Shown here piece by piece: positions 23,038-33,875 of a stretch of 64,000 nt of DNA; position 1 is the stretch's first letter, and the number at the start of each line of letters is the position of its first letter. Source of the DNA: Suillus spraguei. Lineage: Eukaryota; Basidiomycota; Agaricomycetes; Boletales; Suillaceae. Below the pieces are notes generated by a model, which searched no databases, was not told where the DNA came from, and worked only from the letters and a program-made list of their open reading frames with translations. Location: positions 62,001 through 126,000 of the forward strand of contig JABCPU010000180.1 of NCBI GenBank assembly GCA_016800925.1. The letters are read 5' to 3'. A program made the translations under genes and the position numbers.

Positions 23038-24302
23038 GCAAAATTCAAAACTTCCGAAACTCATCGTCGCTCCTTCCATTAACATCCCTGATGAATTCAC
23101 AATGGACAACATTCCCCCACAAGTAAAACTACCACAGCGTTCCCCATCACCCATTCCTCAAGTGGAGAAATGAAAGAATGAGTTGGAACCAGAGTCTCAA
23201 CCACCCCCATCGCAACCCATTGAACAACAACCAGTTGAAGAGCAACAACAAGGAAAGCAGAAACCTGACGACGATCTCAGAGGAAGAGCTCATAATATTC
23301 CGAAGTTAACTAAGTACTTCGTACCGCCCAAGTTGCTCACACCTTCCGTCGAAGAAATTCCTGATCAGGATGAACCCATGATAACCACAATACCTACCGA
23401 AGACGATGAACAATTCAATATGATGCAGGATGTTTGGCATGCACCGGAAGTATGCAAAATTTCTTCTTATGAGCTTGGAGACGGAGAGTTCCTTGTGGAG
23501 TATGACGTCAATGGAATTAATATGAGAATCATTGATGAAGTATCCATGGATACACCCCTCACACGTGATGGAACTTCCCAACTTGAACAACTCCCTAACT
23601 ATTCCACAATCTCCCTTCCTCCTCCTCAATACAGTAATAAAGCTCAGGAATTCACCACAGATGAGAAGGAAAAGAAAAAGAAGTCCTTTGAAGAATTGGT
23701 ACCAGGATACCTGCACGACTTCGCGGATGTCTTTGCTAAAGATGGTCTGAACAAACTACCCCCCAAATGCCCTGGTATCGATCATCGTATCAATACCAAA
23801 CCTGGTTTTATCCCTCGCACATCTAAGGTTCATCCGTTGTCAGAAAAAGAACGCGCTGTCGTTAAAACATTTATTGACAAAAACATTGCGAAAGGCTTCA
23901 TCTTGGAATCAAAGTCACCTCAAGCTAGTGGCTTCTTCTTTGTAGGAAAGAAGAGTGGAGAATTGCATCCCTGTCAAGATTATCGCTACATCAATGATTG
24001 GACAGTCAAGAACGCTTACCCACTTCCACTTCCCATTTCTCTTGTCGCATGCCTTCCAACGCACAATTCTTTATGAAAATGGATATTCGGTCCGGTTACA
24101 ACAATATTCGCATCCATCCTGAAGATCGCTGGAAAGCAGCATTTACTATGGAATTCAGCCTCTTTGAACCAAATGTTATGTTCTTCGGCCTTTGCAACTC
24201 CCCGGCAACTTTCCAAGCATATATGAATCGCACCTTCCAGCAAGAAATCAATGAAGGATGGATGGTTATTTACATGGATGATATCCTGATTTTCTCCATG
24301 AC
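23038..24302 (+). pseudogene. pol part 2 of chromovirus I: linker and first half of reverse transcriptase
   Basis: A Pro/Glu-rich linker is followed by HRINTKPGFIPRTSKVHPLS, then SPQASGFFFVGKKSGELHPC, then, after a +1/-1 shift near 24060, FFMKMDIRSGYNNIRIHPED, FGLCNSPATFQAYMN and VIYMDDILIFS (RT catalytic YMDD). The frame stops at insertion D1. Confidence 0.88.
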
Positions 24303-25892
24303 TGTTACGACCATGCAAAACTGGAGATTAGCAAGAAGTCCTGGTCTTACATGGGGTTGTACCGGAGGGTTGTAAGTCAAAGGGGCTTGGCCTCAGCTCG
24401 TATGCTGTGCCCCTTACCCGAGTATGTGCCCTTAATTTTGGATGAAGTCCAAGGGAGAGTTCTGGTGGAGTCCGGATGGAGGGTCCGGACGAACTCTAAG
24501 GCAGGATAGCTCGACAGAGCTCCGATGGACTTCCGGATGAGTGCGGGAATGCGCCGGAACTATTTCCAGAAGGTAGGGAGTAATGGTAACACTACTGGAA
24601 CAAGTTCCAAGTAGAACGGATGAAGGATGGACCGCTGGACAAAGTCCAGGGCAGGATAGGAGCAGAGCTCCGGAGGGAAAGATGATCCATAGATGTCAGA
24701 GGATAGGATAGGATGGATCCGAAGGACTAGGGGTCCGAAGGTCCGGAGCTCAGAGGAGCGAGACGGGAGGAAGCGGAGGAGCGGAGGAGCGGAGCGGAGG
24801 AGCGGAGGAGCGGAGGAGCGGAGGAGCGGAGGAGCGGAGGAGCGGAGGAGCGGAGGAGCGGAGGAGCGGAGGAGCGGAGGAGCGGAGGAGCGGAGGAGCG
24901 GAGGAGCGGAGGAGCGGAGGAGCGGAGGAGCGGAGGAGCGGAGGAGCGGAGGAGCGGAGGAGCGGAGGAGCGGAGGAGCGGAGGAGCGGAGGAGCGGAGG
25001 AGCGGAGGAGCGGAGGAGCGGAGGAGCGGAGGAGCGGGAGCGGAGGAGCGGAGGAGCGGAGGAGCGGAGGAGCGGAGGAGCGGAGGAGCAGATGATCGGA
25101 TGAGCATAGCTCTGTGGATCTTAGAGGAAGTGTTGGCTACTAGAGAGGAGTAGGTCTGGATATGGTGTAGAGATAGTATAGACTACTCCGGACAAGGTCC
25201 GGAATAGAAACAGACAGTATAAGACTACCAAAGGTAGAGTCGGAGGTGAAACAGATGATAGACGGAGATGGACGAAGTCCGAACAGATTATAGGACATAG
25301 GATCAAAGCTCCAGCCTAGGGAGTAATCCCATAGGCCTGAGTTGGAAGCTTACAAGGGCCGGAGCCCAAGTGCAAGAACGGAGACGGAGTTATATAGACA
25401 TGATAACAGGATACAGAGTAATCAAAGGAATATACAGAAGTAGGAACAATGAATCAGACTAAGGTCTGCAGGAGTTGTACTACAAGTTTATATACTGTAG
25501 GAGCATGCCGGAGGGTAAGTACAGATAGTCCGAGGCTATGTCAGAAACACATTAGTAAGTACAGCGGGACATAAGGCTATGAACTCGGAGATGAAGCTTG
25601 TATGAAATACTTATCAAGATGGAGGCAGAGATCACCGAGAACCGGAAGCACAGAGATACCCAGAAGCCGGAGACACAGGTATATTCTAAAAGGGGTAATG
25701 CGCAGGTGCGCGGGAATAGTTCGGATATGAACTCGGATCGGATATGGACACGGATCGGATATGGACATGGATCGGATATGGACACGGATGGATATGGATT
25801 GGAGTGGATGGGTGGATCAGATATGTGTAGGTTGGGTGTCTGGATGTCCATGGATTGGATTTGATCTAGACCTGAATGTACAGTATATGACA
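24303..25892 (-). mobile_element. Solo LTR, family D (D1), in the RT domain
   Basis: The ends are TGTTACGACCATGC and GTATATGACA. The duplication ATGAC flanks it (24298-24302 and 25893-25897). It shares most of its length with D2, which is inverted relative to it, but carries an expanded 8-bp minisatellite. Only LTR sequence is present. Confidence 0.92.
24773..25089 (+). repeat. 8-bp minisatellite (GCGGAGGA) inside D1
   Basis: A nearly pure array, about 39 units by length, with two short irregular units (near 24790 and 25035). It is open in several frames and would encode repeats of RRSGGAEE; no gene is implied. D2 has only a few ATCCAATC-type units at the same place. Confidence 0.95.
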
Positions 25893-26531
25893 ATGACAAT
25901 GGCAGAACACTGTGAACGGACCAGACGAGTTTTGATGAAAATACAAAATGAACACTTATTCCTGAAACCGGAAAAATGTACCTTCGATGCAGAAGAAGTG
26001 GAATATCTTGGAATGATAATCCACCCCAGACAAGTTGCTATGGACACTGCCAAAACCAAGGGAATCGCCGAATGGCCAATTCCGAAATCAGTAAGAGATG
26101 TTTGGTCTTTCCTCGGCTTTTGCAACTTCTACCGCACGTTCATCTCCCACTACTCTGATATTGCACAACCCCTCATCGATCTAACAAAGAAGGATACCCC
26201 TTTCCTTTGGATGACTCAATGTCAGGATACCTTCCAAGATTTAAAAGAACGTTTTATCAAACAGCCGGTACTTCGCAATCCAGATCCATCCCGGCAATTT
26301 GTGGTTGCAACTGATGCTTCTCTTGTAGCAACTGGAGGTGTCCTATTGCAAACTGACAAAAATGGCATTTATCACCCATGCGCCTACTTGTCTCAGTCGT
26401 TGAACCCAGCGGAGTGCAATTATCAAATTTTCAATCAGGAATTACTTGCAGTCATCCGCGCATTAAACGAATGGTGTTACTGTCTCGAAGGGAGCGCTCA
26501 TACTGTCCTCATTTTCACTGATCACAAAAAC
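25893..26531 (+). pseudogene. pol part 3 of chromovirus I: end of RT and most of RNase H
   Basis: The segment reads MAEHCERTRRVLMKIQNEHL, VEYLGMIIHPRQVAMD, FLGFCNFYRTFISHYSDIA, then RNase H motifs [15 protein letters not shown] and [11 protein letters not shown], and breaks at FTDHKN with insertion D2. Confidence 0.88.
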
Positions 26532-27904
26532 TGTCATATACCGTACATTCAGGTCCGATCCATGGACATCTGGACACCCAATCCATACATCCTAGTCCAC
26601 CCATCCAATCCAGCTCACATATCCAATCCACCCATCCACTCCAATCCATATCCATCCATATCTAATTCATATCCATATCTGACTCAGTCCACCCATCCAA
26701 TCTGATCCACCCATCCAATCCATGTTCATATCCAATCCATGTCCATATCTGATCTGTGTCCATATCCGATCCATGCTCATATCCGAAATTATTCCCGCAC
26801 ACCTGCGCATTACTCCTTTTAGGTTAATACCTGTGTCCGGCTTTCGGTTATCTCTACACCTCTGGCTTTCGGTTATCTTGACCTTCCGTCTTGATAAGAT
26901 ATTTTGTACAAGTCTTATTTCCGAGTTCATAGCCTTGTGTTCCGCAATGCCTCAAACATAGCCTCGGACTATCCTTACTTGCCTTCCGGCATGCTACCTA
27001 CAGTATATAAACTTGTAGTACAACTCCTGCAGACCTCAATCTGATCATTGCTTTCCTACTTCTGTATATTCCTTTGACTTCTGTATCTTGTTACCATGTC
27101 TATATAAATCTGTTTCCATTCTCGCACTTGGGCTCTGGCCCTTGTAAGCTTCCAACTCAGACCTATGGGATCATTCCCTAGGCCGGAGCCTTGATCCTTT
27201 GTCCTATATCCTTTTCGGACTTCGTCCATTTCCTGTCTCTCATCTGATTCACCTCTGACTCTACCTGTGGTAGTCTTATCCTGTCTGTTTCCATTCCGGA
27301 CCTTGTCCAGAGTAGTCTATACTACCTCTACACCATATCCGGACCTACTCCTCTCTAGTAGTCAACACATCCCCTAAGATCCATAGAGCTACGCTCGTCC
27401 GATCATCCAATCATCCAATCATCCAATCATCCGCCCCTCTGCTCTTCTGCTCCTCCGAGCTCCAGACCTTCGGACCTCTGGTCCTCCGGATCTATCCTAT
27501 CCTATCCTCCGACACCTATGGATCATCTTTCCCTCTGGAGCTTTGCTCCTATTTTGCCCTGGACTTTGTCCAGGAGTCCATCCTTCATCCATTCTACTTG
27601 GAACTCATTCCAGTAGTCTTACCATTACTCCCTACCATCCAGAAATAGTTCCGGCGCGTTCCCACACTCATCCGGAAGTCCTTTGGAGCTCTATCAAGCT
27701 ATTCTGTCCTACAGAGTTCATCTGGACTCCATCTGGACTTCACTATAACTCCCCCTTGGACTTCATCCAAAATTAAGGGCACATACTCGGGTAAGGGGCA
27801 CAGCGTATGAGCTGAGGCCAAGCCCCTTCGACTTTCCGTCCCTCCAGTACAACCCCATGTAAGACCAGGACTTCTTAGCAGCCCAGTTTTGCATGGTTGT
27901 AACA
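26532..27904 (+). mobile_element. Solo LTR, family D (D2), in the RNase H domain
   Basis: It starts TGTCATATACCGTAC and ends GCATGGTTGTAACA, flanked by AAAAC (26527-26531 and 27905-27909). TATATAA on the plus strand near 27005 gives its orientation. It is about 1.37 kb, shorter than D1 mainly because it lacks the GCGGAGGA array. Confidence 0.92.
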
Positions 27905-27909
27905 AAAAC

Positions 27910-29567
27910 CTTCTGTACTTCCATACTGCACAGAAGTTAACAAGATGACAAGCTCGCTGGCAATTGACACTGTCACTCTTTGACATTGAACTACATCATG
28001 TTGCAGGTACTAAACTAGCTGCTCCAGATGCTCTATCACAACGACTGGATCATGATGATGGTTCTCGAGATAATGAAGACGCTGTGCTTCTCCCTGACTC
28101 CTTATTCGTTCAGCTTATCAACAATGATCTACTTGATGTATTGGCTACTTCTGATCCTTTGGACGACCCTGTATTCAAAACAGCGTTAGATGCATTGGAC
28201 GGTGTTTGTCTTCCCCCGATGAAGTCGGCCTTGTCCAATTGGAAGATTGATCATGACGTACTCTATTTCAAGAACCATGCTAACATTCCTCCTGTTCATC
28301 GCGCTGCTATCCTTAATTGCTATCATGATCATATCACTGCTGGTCATCCTGGTCGCTTCAAAACTGAAGAACTTGTTAAAAGGGAAGCTTGGTGGCCCTC
28401 TATGGGTACCTATATCCATAAATACGTTGAGGGTTGCGCCCTTTGTCAGCAAATAAAGTCAGACACCCATCCGGTCTGCCCTCCCCTTGTGCCCATTCCT
28501 TCCTCCGCTACCTGCCCTTTCTCGCAGCTTTCCATTGATTTGATCACGGACCTCCCCGTCTCAGGGGGTTTTGATAGTATCATGGTCGTGGTGGACCATG
28601 GCCTTATGAAGGGGGTAATTATTATCCCTTGCCTTAAAACTATCACTTCTGAAGGTGTTGCCAAGTTATTTTTGAAGCACGTTTATCGCCGATTTGGACT
28701 CCATGACAAAGTCATTTTCGATCGTGGCCTGCAGTTCCTATCTTATTTCTCAAAAGAACTTGCCCGACTTCTTGACTATGCCATCGCCCCATCTACAGCT
28801 TACCACCCACAGACTGATGGTCAGACTGAGCGGCTCAATCAAGAGTTAGAAACATATTTGCGTATCTACTGCCGCAATAACCCTGGAGATTGGATAGAAC
28901 ATCTTCCTATCGCTGAGTTCATTCACAATCATCGAAAACACGATGCCTGAAATGCCTCACCATTTTTTCTCATGATGGGATATGAACCCTGTGCCATTCC
29001 CCATTTAATCCCTGATTCTACTGTACCAGCAGCAGAAGATCGAGTTCGATCTCTGCAGAAGATCCGAGAAGAAGCCATCGCATGCCACAATATTGCTATG
29101 CAAACAATGGCAGAATGATCCCGAGGAGATAAGTACCAACCATGGAAGATCGGAGATAAGGTTTGGCTATCTGCTGCTAATCTTAGACTCAAACTCCCAT
29201 GGCGTAAACTTGCACCAAAGTGATATGGACCTTTCCAGATCACTAATGTCTTATCGCCTATCACATTCACGCTCAAACTCCCTCCACAATGGAAAATTCA
29301 CCCCACTTTCCACACTTCCGTGCTATCATCCTATAGTGAAACAGATGTACATGGCCCAAACTTCCTCGAACCACCGCCTGATATCATTGAAGAAGAAGAA
29401 GAATACAAAGTAAAAGCAATTCTTTCCCATAAAGGAACCGGCAATCGCCGACACTATCTTGTCTCTTGGAAAGGGTATTCATCGTAAGATAATGAATGGA
29501 TCCCTGAAAAGAATTTAGCAAACTCCGCACGACTTTTGAACACTTATAAGAAACGACATGCCCTTTG
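27910..29567 (+). pseudogene. pol part 4 of chromovirus I: RNase H end, integrase, chromodomain
   Basis: [18 protein letters not shown] closes RNase H. The integrase shows H-H and CX2C (GHPGRF, CALCQQ), then the DDE acids in LSIDLITDLP, VIFDRGLQF and DGQTERLNQELE. The C-terminus reads YLVSWKGY and NEWIPEKNL, a chromodomain. Stops are seen at 28948 (TGA), 29116 (TGA), 29221 (TGA) and 29485 (TAA), two of them clear CGA to TGA changes against chromovirus III. Confidence 0.88.
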
Positions 29568-29597
29568 AAGTCGAACCAGCCCCATAAACCATTCAAT

Positions 29598-31097
29598 ATG
29601 ACTTCTCCCGTAAATGCTTCATTCCCCACTGCTTACATTCACCCTGTTGCTGAAGAAACTTATACCACCACTGACCACTATGCCGACCTCATCAGAAACA
29701 TCGACGGAAACTCCTTTGTTGAAGCCGCCCTCCTTTGTCCTGGACATGCAACCAAAATTGAAAAGATCCTTACCGGCAAGGATGTGTTTGTCACTATCCT
29801 CCTCACCAACATCATCCGCACAGCTGCCCTCATTGAAACCATATGCCACAACATTCAAGATGATGCTATCCATCAGCAAATCCTACACTGCCAGAAACGC
29901 ATTCGCTCTTATGGGCTGCTTCTTCTTCCCAATTCTTTTAAGGCTGATGTTGAGACAGCTATTCACATCGTGGCCGAGCGTCGAGCAGGTGTGGCTAGAC
30001 CTCCCTCTCCGCAAAGAGATCCACTCCCAATTCCTGCTCCTCCCACCCATGATTCAGGCACTCATTCTAATATTGCTGCCCTTACTGGCTTACTTGCTGC
30101 TGTTCAGGAAGCCAATAACACAGCTGACGCCATCATTGGAGAACTTGAAGGAGCAACGGTCGATTCTAGAGAAGCGAGAGGATTGGTAGCTCGCTTAAAT
30201 GACACCATCCACCATTATGAAATGCAACCCACGCCATCCCCAATCAAAACTACCACCATGCTTAGTGAGGACACAGAACCTCCTCATCTGTTTACTGAAT
30301 GCCGTGCCACGCATGAGAAAGCGGTCATAACTAATGCACTACATAATGAGCTTGCTGAGATTATCATGCTTGGGAATTATGTGACGAAAGAACTAGATAA
30401 TGAGTCTGTCAAAGTCGATGCGCTCAGCCAACAGCTAAAAGAACTTCATATCCATCCCCCCATGGTCGTCCCTAGCATTCTCAACTCTACCATTCCCATC
30501 CTTGTAGAAGCTTTAGGGTCCACAACCTCCTCAGATCCAGACTAATTGCTAGCTGCAGCTGTCATGACACCAGCGCCATCTATTTACACTATCGATGATC
30601 ACCAAATCAATGACATTCGCTCTAGCAACGAACGAGCCCTTAGACGTATTACTCGCAAACGAGGAAAGAAACGTACACATTCTACAAGTCCCCACCGCCG
30701 CATTGTCGCTCCAACTCCACTTTGGAAAGCAAACTCCAATCCTGACAAGAACATGAAATGCCGCGTCTGTGGACTACTCAGACATCGCCAGAAGAATTGT
30801 GGAGAGTACCAGTGTGGGGTTTGTCGGTATTGGGCGCCAACTCATTTATCCATTTACTGTCCTCAACGAGTCGGAACTCCTCCCTTTACATTAACTTGGA
30901 AGGACAATGGATTCTACGACGCGCTTTGTTCTTGGGAGCGACAGCTTGATGATGAATGAACTCGAGCAGCGGCTAGGCGGGGTTCTAAACGATGTGCTGG
31001 AGCTGAAGAAGCCACATATATGATGAGTGGTTCAGTTCTTGACGAAGACTACGAGTATAGCGATGATCCCGTCTATTACGCTAATCAGGATGAGTAA
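29598..31097 (+). pseudogene. Extra ORF of family A chromovirus (copy I), zinc-knuckle protein of unknown function
   Basis: One frame of 500 codons runs from MTSPVNASFPTAYIHPV to YYANQDE with only two internal stops (TAA at 30543-30545, TGA at 30957-30959), so it was a single protein of about 499 aa. It begins 30 bp after the pol stop. In order it shows an N-terminal helical region, ERRAGVARPPSPQ and a Pro-rich stretch, a long helical middle part, LHIHPPM, a basic RRITRKRGKKR tract, a CX2CX4HX4C knuckle (CRVCGLLRHRQKNC), a second Cys/His motif CX2CX6HX4C, LTWKDNGFYDAL and an acidic tail. No signal peptide or membrane segment is seen, so it is not env-like. Related ORFs sit at the same place in copies II and III. 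Confidence 0.75.
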
Positions 31098-31116
31098 AGT
31101 CAGTGACTTTACGTGT

Positions 31117-31129
31117 AAAATGGGGGTAA
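31117..31129 (+). promoter_or_regulatory. Polypurine tract of chromovirus I
   Basis: AAAATGGGGGTAA directly precedes the 3' LTR, as expected for the plus-strand primer. The GGGGGTAA core is the same in copies II and III. Confidence 0.75.
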
Positions 31130-31600
31130 TGTTACAATTGTACGTGCCCTATTCATTTTTCGTCTCCTTTATCTTGTATATTATGTAACATGACTCTGAC
31201 TCATATGCTCAATGCATCTGTACTATAGTCGCCTTCTCTCTTTGGATACGCTTTTACATTCTCACATCTCTCTTGGTCCGTGCGCACATATTGGCTTATT
31301 TAAGCATGTTGTATTATGCTTGTATACCTTACTTTAATCTTACTGGGTTTTACCTGGAATATCCTTCGCTTAGGTCTCCAACCTAAGTTGTCTGAATCGT
31401 CTCAAAGTCTAAGCACTCCTTAGCCTTAGTCTCTATTCTACCGATCGTCTTAGAGTCGTGACTCTTCGACCGAACCCTTGATCCTACTTGGAACCCTTCC
31501 TAAGTAGTAGTCCTCGTTCTCCTTTGAACGTAGTCGAACCTCCCAGCAGACTGTCTGTGTCTTATCACTATCACTGGTGACGCCACCCCAGTTCATAACA
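31130..31600 (+). repeat. 3' LTR of chromovirus I
   Basis: The LTR runs from TGTTACAATTGTACGTGCC to CCAGTTCATAACA and is followed by the target duplication ACACC. Confidence 0.93.
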
Positions 31601-31601
31601 A

Positions 31602-32220
31602 CACCTGAGGTAGGACAGAATTTGTCTGCTGGACAAATTAGTAGCATATCTGCAAAATATTTTGCATTTGTGATGGAATTTGTACTGTGATAGTATTGGA
31701 CATCAAACTTTACATATGTTTGTGATATGATATGTAGGCAGATTGAGGGAAGAATATCCTAAATGTGATGGAATTTCATATCCAAACTTTGAAATAAAAT
31801 CTGTTTTGCTTTACAATACATCTCATATATAGAATTTAAGCCTGATATCCTGGTTGATCAATTTTAATTACAAAGTTTGAATATAAACCTTATACATATT
31901 CAGGATGAAGCATTCTCATTGGTCAGTCATTGGACAAATTCAGAATAATACAAACCGGATCTGCACACACAAGATATCTTTGTCATAATTTTGATATGGG
32001 CATGGATCTGGTGTCAAAACAAAGGCTTCCTTTCAAATTCTAAATATTAATGTCCATATATATTGCAAATGGAGACAGATCTAGTGAGGAATCAATTTTG
32101 ACCACAAATTTGACATGTGTATGTTATATGTTTAGGTTTAACATTGAACAATAAATGTAAAATATCTTGTAAATATGTCCCACATATTATCCTCCTGCCA
32201 ATCCGGCCATGTCTCAGGTG
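31602..32220. mobile_element. Candidate MITE with CACCTGAG ends and TAA duplication
   Basis: The left end CACCTGAG and the right end CTCAGGTG (32213-32220) are inverted copies. TAA flanks the right end (32221-32223) and, across the chromovirus insertion, the left end (18833-18835). The interior is 619 bp, AT-rich and non-coding. A 3-bp TAA duplication fits PIF/Harbinger-type MITEs. Chromovirus I entered four bases inside the left end. Confidence 0.45.
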
Positions 32221-32321
32221 TAAATGAATAATAGTCAATAAAGATTATGTAATGGGACTATTCACCAGTATTTGTGTGGTTGAATGTTTTTGAATGTGAT
32301 GTGGTGTTTGTGATGTCTTTG

Positions 32322-33090
32322 TGTCATAAACCATACTTCTAATCTCAGATCCGACCATATCCGATCAGATCCGATCTATTCCATATCCGTCCGGTTCACA
32401 GATCCTGTCCGGACCACCCATCCGAATGTACTCACTTCTCGCACCTTAACTCCCTTGTGTATATCTGTGTCTATCTCCTTTCGTCATTCCTCCTGTTTCC
32501 GGTATTCCAGCTGTTTATATTTCCGTCCTGTGTTACTGATCCGTTTCCTGTGTTCATTTCCAATTCATGCTTACTGATCCGCTGTGCATTAACTAATAGA
32601 CTTCCGTTACACTTCGTACATAGCCCTCGGTCCCGGACTTGCTGATTATCCGTCTTAGATACTTACAGTATATAAACCACTTGTAAATCTCCGTAGAACC
32701 TTAGTTCGAATATCATCTTAGATTCTACTCATTCTGTTTCCTCTGGACTTAAGCTACCTTCCGCTTTAAGTCACCTTCCGAGACTTAGGATTGATTCCTA
32801 TAGTCTATATCTCCGACTCTATCTTCAGATAGTCTACCTCCATTAGTTTCTAGTTAGGAACTCGTTCTGAAGCTAGCCTTAATCTCTGTCCTCTTCTTAC
32901 GTTCCGAATAACCTTCGGACATATCATATCCGATACCTTCAGACACCCGGATCCGTCACGCAACTCCTTCCGGGTCTTTGAACGAATCACTCCTCCCTGA
33001 AATAAGGGGCATTACTCGAGAAAGGGGCACAGTGCACGAACTGAGGCCAAAGCCCTTCGGATCTCTCTACCCTTGAGTACGGTCTTAACA
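32322..33090 (+). mobile_element. Solo LTR, family C (C2)
   Basis: It starts TGTCATAAACCATAC and ends GAGTACGGTCTTAACA, with perfect duplication CTTTG (32317-32321 and 33091-33095). TATATAAACC near 32670 marks the promoter. It is the inverted equivalent of C1. Confidence 0.92.
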
Positions 33091-33095
33091 CTTTG

Positions 33096-33870
33096 AGTGT
33101 GATGTGTTGTTTGTGTTGTGTTGTTATGTGTTTGGACTAGTTCTGAAGTTTTGGTAGCCAATCGGTGGACTTTAGGATGACTAAGCAAAGTGAGTCACAT
33201 TGAGTCATGATGAGTCATATTACCTTATTTAGTTAGTAGTGCAGCCATGTCTATAGTAGTATATAAAGGGACCACTTTTCCCCTCTGAGAATAAGAAACA
33301 TATTACCATTATCACTGAGTATTGGTATGAATATCTGGGTGAATATTAGGTTATTCCCTCACTTCCTTTGTCACTGTTTCCCACAATGTTTTGACCATCT
33401 GAGATATTATCTTTATACTCTTTAATTACACTAGCTAGCACACAGTTGTTAGTTGTCTAGTGTAGTTCTGCTTCATTCTCTTTATTGACACAGGAAATTG
33501 TTTTTGTAGGGAGAATTATTGTATTTTCATTGATTGAGTGACAACAAATAGGATTTACACTTTATTCAATAATATTAAGAACCTGATTAGCTTTAAGACT
33601 ACATCAAGATGGTGTACTCTGTTCTGATTCTGTGTCATACTCATTGTGAGTGCCTGAGCAGCAGATAAGTTAATTTTGAGGCCATGTATTGATTGATTTG
33701 ATTGTATTTGACTTCTAGTTTGCTCTCCTAATTGTGAGAATAAGAAGTAGTCAAGATATTGTTCTGACACATTTCGTATTGTCACTTTGTTATTTGTAGC
33801 ATTGTAGCACTGCATCAAGCCAGTTATCAGTTCAGCTACACTTCATATTTCCGCCATCGCTTTCTCCAAG
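33096..33870. other. Unclassified repeat-like sequence between C2 and chromovirus II
   Basis: It contains GTATATAAAGGGACC near 33260, a promoter-like sequence suggesting another LTR remnant, and a Gln/Asn-rich minus-strand open stretch (33555-33818) that I do not recognise. No boundaries could be set. Confidence 0.3.
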
Positions 33871-33875
33871 TTATC

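Larger units (their letters stand above)
18840..31600 (+). mobile_element. Chromovirus I: Ty3/gypsy family A, full length but nested with other elements
   Basis: Two family A LTRs (18840-19300 and 31130-31600) in the same orientation bound gag, pol with chromodomain, and an extra ORF. The 5-bp duplication ACACC flanks it (18835-18839 and 31601-31605). Inside are B1 (20778-22517, itself holding C1), solo LTR A3 (22563-23037), D1 (24303-25892) and D2 (26532-27904). Subtracting these and their duplications leaves about 7.57 kb, matching chromovirus II (7623 bp) and III (7599 bp). The two LTRs differ at roughly 5% of sites by eye, and the ORFs carry several stops, so this copy is old and dead. 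Confidence 0.93.

Noticed and set aside
24693..25107. Open frames encoding RRSGGAEE repeats and their complement
   Set aside because: They are translations of the GCGGAGGA array inside solo LTR D1.
29598..31097. Envelope gene in the chromovirus (position after pol)
   Set aside because: No signal peptide, membrane segment or glycoprotein-like feature is seen. The Cys/His motifs and basic tract point to nucleic acid binding.
33555..33818. Minus-strand ORF rich in Gln and Asn
   Set aside because: It is short, has no recognised motif, and lies in AT-rich repeat sequence; not supported as a gene.
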